Source: Pseudomonas viridiflava
GTDB lineage: Bacteria > Pseudomonadota > Gammaproteobacteria > Pseudomonadales > Pseudomonadaceae
Length of the DNA stretch: 64,000 bases
Reading direction: 5' to 3'
Assembly (NCBI RefSeq): GCF_900590885.1
Contig: NZ_UUON01000050.1
Span: 620,001 to 684,000 of the forward strand
The notes under the pieces are model-generated. The model saw only the letters and a program-made list of their open reading frames with translations. It was not told the origin of the DNA and made no database searches. Position 1 is the first letter of the stretch. Each line of letters begins with the position of its first letter. Below are positions 36,699 to 45,869 of this stretch, piece by piece. A program made the position numbers and the translations under genes.

Positions 36699-37799
36699 AT
36701 GTCCAACAGCTTCCTGAACCCGGTAACCACCCAGACCTGGGCCAATGGTCGGCACATCGTCCGTTGCGTCAAAGTCATCCAGGAAACCTGGGACGTGCGC
36801 ACCTTCTGCTTCATGGCCGACCAGCCGATCCTGTTCTTTTTCAAGCCGGGGCAATTCGTCACCCTGGAGCTGGAAATCGAAGGCCAGCCGATCATGCGCT
36901 CCTACACCATTTCCAGCTCGCCATCGGTGCCGTACAGCTTCTCGGTGACCATCAAACGCGTGCCGGGCGGCAAGGTCTCCAACTGGCTGCACGATACGTT
37001 GCACGAGGGCCAGGAGCTGGCGGTGCACGGGCCGGTCGGGCTGTTCAATGCCATCGACTTCCCGAGCCCCAAGGTGCTCTACCTCAGCGGCGGCGTCGGC
37101 ATCACGCCGGTGATGTCCATGGCGCGCTGGTTCTACGACACCAACGCCAACGTCGACATGACCTTTATCCACAGCGCGCGCTCGCCCAAAGACATCATCT
37201 ACCACCGCGAGCTGGAGCACATGGCGTCGCGGATCGACAACTTCAGCCTGCACCTGATCTGCGAAAAACACGGCCTGGGCGAACCCTGGGCGGGCTATCG
37301 CGGCTACCTCAACCACAAGATGCTCGAGCTGATGGTGCCCGACTTCCTCGAGCGCGAAGTGTTCTGCTGCGGCCCTACGCCATACATGAACGCGGTCAAG
37401 CGCCTGCTGGAAGTCGCCGGCTTCGACATGACGCGTTATCACGAAGAATCCTTCGGCGCCACGCCACCGGAAGCGCGTGCCGACGCGGTGGAGCAAGCCG
37501 AACAAGCCGCCGACGCGCCGGAAATCGACTTGGCGGACCTGCATCAGGTCGAATTCATTGCCTCGGGCAAAAGCATCCGCGTGGCGCCGGGCGAAACCGT
37601 GCACGCAGCGGCGGCCAAGCTGGGGCTGTTGATCCCGAAAGCCTGCGGCATGGGCATCTGCGGGACGTGCAAGGTGATGAAGCTGGGCGGGGAGGTCGAG
37701 ATGGACCACAACGGCGGGATCACCGAGGAAGACGAAGCCGAGGGTTACATCCTGTCGTGCTGCAGCGTGCCTAAAGGGGATGTGCGGATCGAGTTCTGA
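36699..37799 (+). CDS. gbcB: Glycine betaine demethylase reductase subunit GbcB
   Basis: 366-residue NAD(P)H-dependent reductase feeding electrons to the GbcA Rieske centre. Starts MSNSFLNPVTTQTW at 36699 after GGAGAG. The FAD-binding domain contains RSYTISSSP near residue 68 and GPVGLF. The NAD domain contains YLSGGVGITPVMSMARWF. The C-terminal plant-type 2Fe-2S domain has CGMGICGTCK with a fourth Cys in LSCC near the end. A short acidic/Ala linker (about 260-275) joins the domains. Confidence 0.95.
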   Translation: MSNSFLNPVTTQTWANGRHIVRCVKVIQETWDVRTFCFMADQPILFFFKPGQFVTLELEIEGQPIMRSYTISSSPSVPYSFSVTIKRVPGGKVSNWLHDTLHEGQELAVHGPVGLFNAIDFPSPKVLYLSGGVGITPVMSMARWFYDTNANVDMTFIHSARSPKDIIYHRELEHMASRIDNFSLHLICEKHGLGEPWAGYRGYLNHKMLELMVPDFLEREVFCCGPTPYMNAVKRLLEVAGFDMTRYHEESFGATPPEARADAVEQAEQAADAPEIDLADLHQVEFIASGKSIRVAPGETVHAAAAKLGLLIPKACGMGICGTCKVMKLGGEVEMDHNGGITEEDEAEGYILSCCSVPKGDVRIEF

Positions 37800-37823
37800 T
37801 CGCCCAGATACACACTGTTCAAC

Positions 37824-37851
37824 TGTGGGAGGGGGCAAGCCCCCTCCCACA
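37824..37851. repeat. REP hairpin between convergent gbcB and ltaE
   Basis: TGTGGGAGGGGGCAAGCCCCCTCCCACA, a perfect inverted repeat, lies 8 bp before the ltaE 3' end and 24 bp after the gbcB stop. It probably provides the transcript end for one or both genes. Confidence 0.88.
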
Positions 37852-37858
37852 TTGGTTC

Positions 37859-38899
37859 TCAGGCGTTCATGACTTCGCGAATATCCGCCGCCAATTCACG
37901 CACACGCTCTTCCTCGGTATCCCACGCACACATGAAGCGCGCGCCACCTTTACCGATGAAGGTGTAGAACCGCCAGCCCTTGGCCGTCAGCGCGGCAATC
38001 GCCGGTTCCGACAGTTGCAGGAACACACCGTTGGCCTGCACCGGGAACATCAGCTCCACGCCGGGAATATCCGCCACCAGGCTGCTGAGCAATTGCGCGC
38101 AGTGGTTGGCGTGGCGTGCATGTTTGAGCCAGGCGTCGTTTTCCAGCAAGCCCACCCAGGGTGCGGATAAAAAGCGCATTTTCGACGCCAGCTGGCCCGC
38201 CTGCTTGCAGCGGTAGTCGAAGTCTTCGGCCAGCTTGTGGTTGAAGAACAGGATCGCCTCACCCACGGCCATGCCGTTTTTGGTGCCGCCAAAGCACAGC
38301 ACGTCCACGCCGGCTTTCCAGGTCAGGTCGGCCGGCGAGCAGCCGAGGAACGCACAGGCGTTGGAGAAGCGCGCGCCGTCCATGTGCAGGTTCAGGCCCA
38401 GCTCTTTGCAGGTAGCGCTGATGGCGCGGATTTCTTCCGGGGTGTACACGCTGCCGACTTCGGTGGCTTGGGTCAGGGTGACCACGCGCGGTTTGGGGTA
38501 GTGGATATCCTGGCGCTTGAGGGCGATCTCGCGGATCGATTCCGGGGTCAGCTTGCCGTTTTCAGTGCGCGCGACCAGCAGCTTGGAGCCGTTGGAGAAA
38601 AATTCCGGCGCGCCGCATTCGTCGGTTTCGACGTGGGCGGTTTCCGAGCAAATCACGCTATGGTAGCTCTGGCACAGCGAAGACAGCGCCAGGGAGTTGG
38701 CGGCGGTGCCGTTGAAGGCGAAGAACACTTCGCAGTCGGTTTCGAACAAATTGCGGAAACCGTCGGCGGCGCGGTGGGTCCATTCATCATCGCCATAGGC
38801 GCGTTGATGGCCCTGGTTGGCTTGTTCCATGGCGGCCCAGGCTTCCGGGCAAATGCCGGAATAGTTGTCACTGGCGAATTGTTGGCTCTTGTCGGTCAT
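37859..38899 (-). CDS. ltaE: Low-specificity L-threonine aldolase
   Basis: PLP enzyme cleaving L-threonine/allo-threonine to glycine and acetaldehyde; 346 residues. The PLP lysine is in VLCFGGTKNGMAVGEAI near residue 207. FFAFNGTAANSLAL (cofactor phosphate region), LHMDGARFSNA (Asp contacting the PLP nitrogen) and ETAHVETDECGAPEF are present. It stands between gbcB and the sox genes, where glycine is produced, so it may link glycine and aldehyde metabolism. It is a single-gene minus-strand unit. Confidence 0.93.
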   Translation of the reverse strand: MTDKSQQFASDNYSGICPEAWAAMEQANQGHQRAYGDDEWTHRAADGFRNLFETDCEVFFAFNGTAANSLALSSLCQSYHSVICSETAHVETDECGAPEFFSNGSKLLVARTENGKLTPESIREIALKRQDIHYPKPRVVTLTQATEVGSVYTPEEIRAISATCKELGLNLHMDGARFSNACAFLGCSPADLTWKAGVDVLCFGGTKNGMAVGEAILFFNHKLAEDFDYRCKQAGQLASKMRFLSAPWVGLLENDAWLKHARHANHCAQLLSSLVADIPGVELMFPVQANGVFLQLSEPAIAALTAKGWRFYTFIGKGGARFMCAWDTEEERVRELAADIREVMNA

Positions 38900-38989
38900 G
38901 GCCCATTCCTGTGGTCGATGTTGGTGCGCACTTTAACCAAGATTGTCGGGCGGGCGCACGCTCTGTAAATGCAAAGTCACTGGGGAATT

Positions 38990-39718
38990 ATGCACGCTAC
39001 TCACACCATGCCTGTCGGACGCGTCCGCGATGGCGCCCTGGATCTGCTCAAGTGGCTGGCGCTGCTCTGCATGGTGCTCGACCATTTGCGCTATGTCGGC
39101 CTGAGCCTCGATGGCCTGTACGTGCCGGGGCGCCTGGCGTTCCCGTGGTTTTGCCTGGCTATTGCGGCGAACTTGCACCGTGCCCGGAATGCACCGGTGA
39201 CCGGCCAGTGGCGCTACCTCGGCTGGCTGCTGCTGTTCAGTGTGATCAGCGAGGTGCCGTACCGGCTGTTTATCGAGGATGCCGATACGTTGAACGTGCT
39301 GCCGACCTTGGCGCTGGGCCTGCTGGTTGCCAGAGGATGGCAGCAGAAGGCGCTGGTTGATCGAGGATTGGCGCTGATCGCGCTCATTTTGGCGGCGGTG
39401 TTTTCAACGCAGCTGATGTTCGGATTTTTTGGTGTAGTGCTGCCATTGGCGCTGCTGCTGGTGTTTCGTCGGCCATGGTATTTCAGCGTGTTGCCGGGAC
39501 TGGTGTGTGTGGCGGCTAATCAATGGCAGATCCTGATCAATAGCGGTACGCCTGTGGCGTTAATGGGCTTGGCGACATGCCTGATTGCGCCATTGGCGGG
39601 ATTGGTCTTATTGCGACATGCCACAACTGTCTCGCCTCCCGCCATGCGCCGCTGGGCCTATACCCTCTACCCCCTGCATTTCCTCCTGCTGCTACTCCTG
39701 CGCCAAATCCTCGCCTAA
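38990..39718 (+). CDS. TraX-family membrane protein
   Basis: 242-residue polytopic inner-membrane protein of the TraX family, named after the F-pilin N-acetylase. The family pattern is seen in GALDLLKWLALLCMVLDHLRYVG (DHxR after the first helix), VPGRLAFPWFCLAIA, and EVPYRLF. The C-terminal LYPLHFLLLLLLRQIL is also typical. The ATG at 38990 has GGGGA nearby; an ATG seven codons upstream has no Shine-Dalgarno sequence. There is no conjugation locus here. Chromosomal TraX-like proteins presumably acylate something else. Confidence 0.82.
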   Translation: MHATHTMPVGRVRDGALDLLKWLALLCMVLDHLRYVGLSLDGLYVPGRLAFPWFCLAIAANLHRARNAPVTGQWRYLGWLLLFSVISEVPYRLFIEDADTLNVLPTLALGLLVARGWQQKALVDRGLALIALILAAVFSTQLMFGFFGVVLPLALLLVFRRPWYFSVLPGLVCVAANQWQILINSGTPVALMGLATCLIAPLAGLVLLRHATTVSPPAMRRWAYTLYPLHFLLLLLLRQILA

Positions 39719-39797
39719 CCCCCTCCCACACAAGCCCTGTTCCACATTTGTTTTGGTGTTGTTTGAACAATGTCGTAAACGCACCTTTGCGTGGCGT

Positions 39798-39822
39798 GCG
39801 CAGGCATTTGACCTGCCTGCGC
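39798..39822 (+). promoter_or_regulatory. Perfect inverted repeat in the glyA-sox leader or promoter
   Basis: GCGCAGGCA/TGCCTGCGC, 9-bp arms with a 7-bp TTTGACC centre, lies 68 bp upstream of the glyA ATG in the promoter/leader of the sarcosine operon. It could be a regulator site (SouR or GbdR) or an RNA hairpin. No T run follows, so it is not a simple terminator. Confidence 0.5.
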
Positions 39823-39889
39823 CAGCCCTACCATCGCATCAAAGGGCCCTGCACGGGCCTCAACAATACGAAAGGCTGGGAGAGACGCG

Positions 39890-41143
39890 ATGTTCAGCAA
39901 ACAAGACCAGATTCAGGGATATGACGACGCACTGCTGGCGGCCATGAATGCCGAGGAGCAGCGCCAGGAAGATCATATCGAGCTGATCGCGTCCGAGAAC
40001 TACACCAGCAAGCGTGTGATGGAAGCGCAAGGCAGCGGCCTCACCAACAAATACGCCGAAGGCTACCCGGGCAAGCGCTACTACGGCGGCTGCGAGCACG
40101 TCGACAAGGTGGAAACCCTGGCCATCGAGCGCGCCAAACAGCTGTTCGGCGCCGATTACGCCAACGTGCAGCCGCACTCCGGTTCCTCCGCCAACAGCGC
40201 CGTGTACCTGGCGCTGATCAATGCTGGCGACACCATCCTCGGCATGAGCCTGGCCCACGGCGGCCACCTGACCCACGGCGCCAAAGTGTCGTCCTCGGGC
40301 AAGCTCTACAACGCCGTGCAGTACGGCATCAACACCGATACCGGCCTGATCGACTACGACGAAGTCGAGCGTCTGGCTGTCGAGTGCCAGCCGAAGATGA
40401 TCGTGGCCGGTTTCTCCGCCTACTCCAAGACCCTGGATTTCCCACGTTTCCGTGCGATCGCCGACAAGGTGGGCGCGCTGCTGTTCGTCGACATGGCCCA
40501 CGTCGCCGGCCTGGTTGCCGCCGGCCTGTACCCGAACCCGCTGCCCTACGCCGACGTGGTCACCACCACTACCCACAAGACCCTGCGCGGTCCACGTGGC
40601 GGCCTGATCCTGGCCAAGTCCAACGAAGCCATTGAGAAGAAACTCAATTCCGCCGTGTTCCCAGGCGCCCAGGGCGGCCCGCTGATGCACGTCATCGCCG
40701 GCAAGGCCGTGTGCTTCAAGGAGGCGATGGAGCCAGGCTTCAAGGCTTATCAACAGCAGGTAATCGACAACGCCCAGGCCATGGCCAGCGTGTTTATCAA
40801 ACGCGGCTACGATGTAGTGTCCGGCGGCACCGATAACCACCTGTTCCTGGTCAGCCTGATCCGCCAGGGCCTCACCGGCAAGGACGCAGACGCCGCCCTC
40901 GGTCGCGCCCACATCACCGTCAACAAGAACGCCGTGCCGAATGACCCGCAGTCGCCGTTCGTGACCTCGGGCCTGCGCATCGGCACTCCGGCGGTGACCA
41001 CGCGTGGTTTCAAAGTGGCGCAGTGCGTCGAGCTGGCCGGCTGGATCTGCGACATCCTCGACAACCTCGGCGATGCCGACGTCGAGGCCAACGTGGCCAA
41101 GCACGTGTCTGCCCTGTGCGCGGATTTCCCGGTTTATCGCTGA
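39890..41143 (+). CDS. glyA: Serine hydroxymethyltransferase GlyA (sox operon copy)
   Basis: 417-residue PLP enzyme interconverting glycine plus 5,10-methylene-THF with serine plus THF. The PLP lysine motif VVTTTTHKTLRGPRGG is near residue 223. ELIASENYTSKRVMEAQGS at about residues 26-44 and AEGYPGKRYYGGC are diagnostic. It is first in the sarcosine operon, so here it should combine the glycine and the one-carbon unit released by SoxBDAG to feed SdaB. An additional housekeeping glyA is likely elsewhere. Confidence 0.97.
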   Translation: MFSKQDQIQGYDDALLAAMNAEEQRQEDHIELIASENYTSKRVMEAQGSGLTNKYAEGYPGKRYYGGCEHVDKVETLAIERAKQLFGADYANVQPHSGSSANSAVYLALINAGDTILGMSLAHGGHLTHGAKVSSSGKLYNAVQYGINTDTGLIDYDEVERLAVECQPKMIVAGFSAYSKTLDFPRFRAIADKVGALLFVDMAHVAGLVAAGLYPNPLPYADVVTTTTHKTLRGPRGGLILAKSNEAIEKKLNSAVFPGAQGGPLMHVIAGKAVCFKEAMEPGFKAYQQQVIDNAQAMASVFIKRGYDVVSGGTDNHLFLVSLIRQGLTGKDADAALGRAHITVNKNAVPNDPQSPFVTSGLRIGTPAVTTRGFKVAQCVELAGWICDILDNLGDADVEANVAKHVSALCADFPVYR

Positions 41144-41165
41144 GCGCGGTTTTGGAGTAATGACT

Positions 41166-42416
41166 ATGCAACGCTACTCGGGCTTCGGCCTCTTCAAGCA
41201 CTCCCTCAGCCATCACGAAAACTGGCAGAAGATGTGGCGCACGCCGACCCCGAAAAAGGTCTACGACGTGGTCATCGTCGGCGGCGGCGGGCATGGTCTG
41301 GCGACCGCCTACTACCTGGCCAAGGAACACGGGATCACCAACGTGGCCGTGGTCGAGAAAGGCTGGCTGGGCGGCGGTAACACCGCGCGCAACACCACCA
41401 TCGTGCGGTCCAACTACCTGTGGGACGAGTCGGCGCACCTGTACGAACACGCGATGAAACTGTGGGAAGGCCTGTCCCAGGACCTCAACTACAACGTGAT
41501 GTTCTCCCAGCGTGGCGTCTACAACCTGTGCCACACCCTGCAAGACATCCGTGATTCCGAACGCCGCGTGAGCGCCAACCGCCTCAACGGCGTCGACGGC
41601 GAACTGCTCAACGCCAAGCAAGTGGCGGACGAGATCCCGTACCTGGACTGCTCGAAAAACACCCGCTACCCGGTACTCGGCGCCACCGTGCAACGGCGCG
41701 GCGGCGTGGCCCGTCACGACGCCGTGGCCTGGGGCTTTGCCCGCGCCGCCGACGCCCTCGGCGTGGACTTGATCCAGCAGACCGAAGTGATCGGTTTTCG
41801 CAAGGAAAACGGCGTGTGCATCGGCGTCGAAACCAACAAGGGCTTTATCGGCGCCAAGCGCGTCGGTGTGGTCACCGCCGGTAACTCGGGCCACATGGCC
41901 TCGCTGGCGGGCTTTCGCCTGCCGATCGAATCCCACCCGCTGCAAGCGCTCGTTTCCGAGCCGATCAAGCCGATTATCGACAGCGTGATCATGTCCAACG
42001 CCGTGCACGGTTACATCAGTCAGTCCGACAAGGGCGACCTGGTGATCGGCGCCGGTATCGACGGCTACAACGGCTACGGCCAGCGTGGTTCGTACCCGGT
42101 GATCGAACACACCATCCAGGCCATCGTCGAGATGTTCCCGGTGCTCTCGCGCGTACGCATGAACCGCCAGTGGGGCGGCATCGTCGACACCACGCCGGAT
42201 GCGTGCCCGATCATCTCCAAGACCCCGGTACCGAACATGTTCTTCAACTGCGGTTGGGGCACCGGTGGCTTCAAGGCCACCCCGGGCTCAGGCAACGTAT
42301 TTGCCGCCAGCCTGGCCAAGGGTGAAATGCACCCGTTGGCCGCACCTTTCTCTATCGACCGTTTCCACAACGGTGCGCTGATCGACGAACACGGCGCTGC
42401 GGCCGTCGCCCACTAA
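41166..42416 (+). CDS. soxB: Heterotetrameric sarcosine oxidase beta subunit SoxB
   Basis: 416-residue FAD/FMN subunit that oxidises sarcosine to glycine. Starts MQRYSGFGLFKHSLSHHENW at 41166 with GGAG at the right distance; an ATG two codons earlier is too close to it. The FAD dinucleotide fold is DVVIVGGGGHGLATAYYLA at about residues 34-52. The flavin-attachment-region segment GGNTARNTTIVRSNY and C-terminal GWGTGGFKATPGSG match SoxB. It lies 22 bp after glyA. Confidence 0.96.
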   Translation: MQRYSGFGLFKHSLSHHENWQKMWRTPTPKKVYDVVIVGGGGHGLATAYYLAKEHGITNVAVVEKGWLGGGNTARNTTIVRSNYLWDESAHLYEHAMKLWEGLSQDLNYNVMFSQRGVYNLCHTLQDIRDSERRVSANRLNGVDGELLNAKQVADEIPYLDCSKNTRYPVLGATVQRRGGVARHDAVAWGFARAADALGVDLIQQTEVIGFRKENGVCIGVETNKGFIGAKRVGVVTAGNSGHMASLAGFRLPIESHPLQALVSEPIKPIIDSVIMSNAVHGYISQSDKGDLVIGAGIDGYNGYGQRGSYPVIEHTIQAIVEMFPVLSRVRMNRQWGGIVDTTPDACPIISKTPVPNMFFNCGWGTGGFKATPGSGNVFAASLAKGEMHPLAAPFSIDRFHNGALIDEHGAAAVAH

Positions 42417-42431
42417 CAGGAGAAATTTCCT

Positions 42432-42734
42432 ATGTTGCATATCTTCTGTCCTCACTGTGGCGAACTGCGCTCCGAAGAGGAATTCCACGCCTCCGGCCAA
42501 GCGCACATCCCGCGCCCGCTGGACCCGAATGCCTGCACCGACGAGCAGTGGGGCGACTACATGTTCTTCCGTGACAACCCCCGTGGCCTGCACCACGAGC
42601 TGTGGATTCACGCCGCCGGTTGCCGTCAGTACTTCAACGCCACCCGCGACACCCTGACCTACGAAATTCTTGAAACCTACAAGATCGGTGAGAAGCCACA
42701 ATTCACCGCCAAGGCCTCTGGAGAGAAGGTATGA
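42432..42734 (+). CDS. soxD: Sarcosine oxidase delta subunit SoxD
   Basis: 100-residue zinc-binding subunit of heterotetrameric sarcosine oxidase. N-terminal CPHCGELRSEEEF gives two zinc Cys, and HAAGCRQYF supplies further ligands (His and Cys). FRDNPRGLHHELWIHAAGCR is the family signature. It overlaps soxA by 4 bp (ATGA). Confidence 0.96.
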   Translation: MLHIFCPHCGELRSEEEFHASGQAHIPRPLDPNACTDEQWGDYMFFRDNPRGLHHELWIHAAGCRQYFNATRDTLTYEILETYKIGEKPQFTAKASGEKV

Positions 42735-45700
42735 GCCAGATCAATCGCCTGTCCAACGGTGGCCGCATCGACCGCAACAAGGTCCTGACCTTCAGCTTCA
42801 ACGGCCAGAGCTACAAAGGCTTTGAAGGCGACACTTTGGCCGCAGCCCTGCTGGCCAACGGCGTCGACATCATCGGCCGCAGTTTCAAATACTCGCGCCC
42901 ACGCGGCATCTTTGCTGCCGGCGCCGAAGAGCCCAACGCGGTGCTGCAGATCGGCGCCACCGAAGCCACCCAGATTCCCAACGTGCGTGCCACTCAACAG
43001 GCGCTGTACCAGGGCCTGGTCGCCACCAGCACCAACGGCTGGCCGAACGTCAACACCGACGTGATGGGCATCCTCGGCAAGGTCGGCGGCAAGCTGATGC
43101 CGCCGGGTTTCTACTACAAAACCTTCATGTACCCGCAATCGTTCTGGATGACTTACGAGAAGTACATCCGCAAGGCTGCCGGCCTCGGCCGCTCGCCGAC
43201 CGAGAACGACCCGGACACCTACGACAACTTCAACCGTCACTGCGACGTGCTGATCGTCGGCGCTGGCCCTGCCGGTTTGGCCGCTGCACTGGCCGCCGCG
43301 CGCAGCGGTGCCCGTGTGATCATCGCCGACGAGCAGGAAGAGTTCGGCGGCTCGTTGCTGGACTCGCGTGAAAGCCTCGACGGCAAGCCGGCCACCGAAT
43401 GGGTTGCCAGCGTGATCGCCGAACTCAAAGTCCTGCCGGACGTGGTGCTGCTGCCGCGTGCCACCGTCAACGGCTACCACGACCACAACTTCCTGACCAT
43501 TCACGAACGCCTCACCGACCACCTGGGTGATCGCGCGCCGATTGGCGTGGTGCGTCAGCGTATCCACCGTGTACGTGCCAAGCGCGTAGTCCTCGCTACC
43601 GGTGCCTGCGAACGCCCGCTGGTGTACGGCAATAACGACGTGCCGGGCAATATGCTCGCCGGTGCGGTCTCCACCTACGTGCGCCGCTACGGCGTGGCAC
43701 CGGGTAAAAAACTGGTGCTGTCGACCAACAACGACCACGCCTACCGTGTTGCCCTGGACTGGCTCGACGCCGGTCTGCAAGTGGTTGCGGTGGCTGATGT
43801 TCGCCACAACCCACGTGGCGCGCTGGTGGAAGAAGCCCGCGCCAAAGGCATTCGCATCCTCACCGGCAGCGCCGTGGTCGAAGCCCGTGGCAGCAAGCAC
43901 GTGACCGCCGCCCGCGTGGCCGCCATTGATGTAAAAGCGCACAAAGTCACCAGCCCCGGTGAATGGCTCGATTGCGACCTGGTCGCCAGCTCCGGCGGCT
44001 ACAGCCCGGTGGTGCACTTGGCCTCGCACCTGGGCGGCAAGCCGACCTGGCGCGAAGACATCCTTGGTTTTGTACCGGGCGAAGCCCCGCAGAAACGCGT
44101 GTGCGTCGGCGGTATCAATGGCGTCTACGGCCTCGGTGATTCCCTGGCCGATGGTTTTGAAGGCGGCGTTCGCGCGGCCAGCGACGCCGGTTTTGCGCCG
44201 GTGGAAGGCACGTTGCCAAAAGCCTTGAGCCGTCTGGAAGAGCCGACCCTGGCGATCTACCAGGTACCCCACGACAAACCGACTGCACGAGCGCCGAAGC
44301 AGTTCGTTGACCTGCAGAATGACGTGACCGCCGCCGCCATTGAACTGGCGACCCGCGAAGGCTTCGAGTCGGTCGAGCACGTCAAACGCTACACCGCGCT
44401 GGGCTTCGGCACCGACCAGGGCAAGCTGGGTAACGTCAACGGTCTGGCGATTGCCGCGCGTTCGCTGAACGTGACCATTCCGCAGATGGGCACCACCATG
44501 TTCCGTCCCAACTACACGCCGGTGACGTTCGGCGCGGTAGCGGGCCGCCACTGTGGGCACATCTTCGAGCCGGTACGCTACACCGCGCTGCAAGCCTGGC
44601 ACGTGAAGAACGGCGCCGAGTTTGAAGACGTCGGCCAATGGAAGCGCCCATGGTATTTCCCGCGCAACGGTGAAGACCTGCACGCCGCCGTCAAACGCGA
44701 ATGCCTGGCCGTGCGCGACAGCGTCGGCCTGCTGGACGCGTCGACCCTCGGCAAGATCGACATCCAGGGCCCGGATGCTCGCGAGTTCCTCAACCGCATC
44801 TATAGCAACGCCTGGACCAAGCTCGACGTGGGCAAGGCGCGCTACGGCCTGATGTGCAAGGAAGACGGCATGGTCTTCGACGACGGCGTCACCGCCTGCC
44901 TCGCCGACAACCACTTCCTGATGACCACCACCACCGGCGGCGCCGCCCGCGTGCTGCAGTGGCTGGAAATCTACCAGCAGACCGAATGGCCGGACCTCAA
45001 GGTGTACTTCACCTCGGTCACCGACCACTGGGCGACCATGACCCTGTCGGGCCCCAACAGCCGCAAGCTGCTGGCGGAAGTCACCGATATCGACCTGGAC
45101 AAGGACGGCTTCCCGTTCATGACCTGGAAAGAAGGCTTGGTGGGCGGTGTACCGGCGCGGGTGTTCCGTATCTCGTTCACCGGTGAGCTGTCGTATGAAG
45201 TCAACGTGCAGGCCGACTACGCCATGGGCGTACTGGAAAAAATCGTCGAGGCCGGCAAGAAATACAACCTGACCCCGTACGGCACCGAGACCATGCACGT
45301 ACTGCGGGCCGAGAAGGGCTTCATCATCGTCGGGCAGGACACCGACGGCTCGATGACCCCGGACGACCTGAACATGGGCTGGTGCGTGGGCCGCACCAAA
45401 CCGTTCTCGTGGATCGGCTGGCGCGGCATGAACCGTGAAGACTGCGTGCGTGAAGAGCGTAAGCAGCTGGTGGGCCTGAAGCCAATCGACCCGACCGTGT
45501 GGCTGCCGGAAGGCGCGCAGTTGGTGTTCGACGCCAAGCAATCGATCCCGATGAAGATGGTCGGCCACGTCACCTCAAGTTATGCGCACAACTCCCTGGG
45601 CTATTCGTTTGCCATGGGCGTGGTGAAGGGCGGCTTGAAGCGCATCGGCGAGCGGGTGTTCTCACCGCAGGCGGATGGCAGCGTGATCGAGGCGGAGATT

Positions 45701-45748
45701 GTGTCCTCGGTGTTCTTTGACCCCAAGGGTGATCGGCAGAACATTTGA
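42731..45748 (+). CDS. soxA: Sarcosine oxidase alpha subunit SoxA
   Basis: 1005-residue large subunit. The N-terminal ferredoxin-like region (LTFSFNGQSYKGFEGDTLAAALLANG) precedes a NAD/FAD-type domain with DVLIVGAGPAGLAAALAAARSGARV near residue 172. The C-terminal aminomethyltransferase (GcvT-like) domain begins around residue 610 and transfers the methyl-derived carbon to THF (CLAVRDSVGLLDASTLGKIDI, GTETMHVLRAEKGFI). Product: 5,10-methylene-THF when THF is present. A REPIN separates it from soxG. Confidence 0.96.
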   Translation: MSQINRLSNGGRIDRNKVLTFSFNGQSYKGFEGDTLAAALLANGVDIIGRSFKYSRPRGIFAAGAEEPNAVLQIGATEATQIPNVRATQQALYQGLVATSTNGWPNVNTDVMGILGKVGGKLMPPGFYYKTFMYPQSFWMTYEKYIRKAAGLGRSPTENDPDTYDNFNRHCDVLIVGAGPAGLAAALAAARSGARVIIADEQEEFGGSLLDSRESLDGKPATEWVASVIAELKVLPDVVLLPRATVNGYHDHNFLTIHERLTDHLGDRAPIGVVRQRIHRVRAKRVVLATGACERPLVYGNNDVPGNMLAGAVSTYVRRYGVAPGKKLVLSTNNDHAYRVALDWLDAGLQVVAVADVRHNPRGALVEEARAKGIRILTGSAVVEARGSKHVTAARVAAIDVKAHKVTSPGEWLDCDLVASSGGYSPVVHLASHLGGKPTWREDILGFVPGEAPQKRVCVGGINGVYGLGDSLADGFEGGVRAASDAGFAPVEGTLPKALSRLEEPTLAIYQVPHDKPTARAPKQFVDLQNDVTAAAIELATREGFESVEHVKRYTALGFGTDQGKLGNVNGLAIAARSLNVTIPQMGTTMFRPNYTPVTFGAVAGRHCGHIFEPVRYTALQAWHVKNGAEFEDVGQWKRPWYFPRNGEDLHAAVKRECLAVRDSVGLLDASTLGKIDIQGPDAREFLNRIYSNAWTKLDVGKARYGLMCKEDGMVFDDGVTACLADNHFLMTTTTGGAARVLQWLEIYQQTEWPDLKVYFTSVTDHWATMTLSGPNSRKLLAEVTDIDLDKDGFPFMTWKEGLVGGVPARVFRISFTGELSYEVNVQADYAMGVLEKIVEAGKKYNLTPYGTETMHVLRAEKGFIIVGQDTDGSMTPDDLNMGWCVGRTKPFSWIGWRGMNREDCVREERKQLVGLKPIDPTVWLPEGAQLVFDAKQSIPMKMVGHVTSSYAHNSLGYSFAMGVVKGGLKRIGERVFSPQADGSVIEAEIVSSVFFDPKGDRQNI

Positions 45749-45757
45749 GTCGCCTGC

Positions 45758-45828
45758 ATCGGGGGCAAGCCCCTTCCCACCTTTGATTTGTGAATGCAGT
45801 TAAATGTGGGAGGGGGCTTGCCCCCGAT
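45758..45828. repeat. REPIN between soxA and soxG
   Basis: Inverted REP pair (ATCGGGGGCAAGCCCC... and ...GGGGGCTTGCCCCCGAT) with an AT-rich spacer, inside the sox operon. It could reduce read-through or change mRNA stability between the large subunit and the small gamma subunit. Confidence 0.9.
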
Positions 45829-45869
45829 GAGGCCATCAGCCTCACAACAGAATTCAAAACAGGTGCTTT

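Noticed and set aside
35121..37850. A 909-codon minus-strand open frame spanning gbcA and antisense to all of gbcB
   Set aside because: Only 35121-36416 is GbcA. The upstream part is the antisense of gbcB, held open by high GC codon usage, and its translation is low-complexity His/Arg/Asp-rich sequence unlike a protein family.
39717..39730. CCCCCTCCCACA just after the TraX-like gene as a REP element
   Set aside because: Only one half of the repeat is present with no matching arm; at most a REP remnant.
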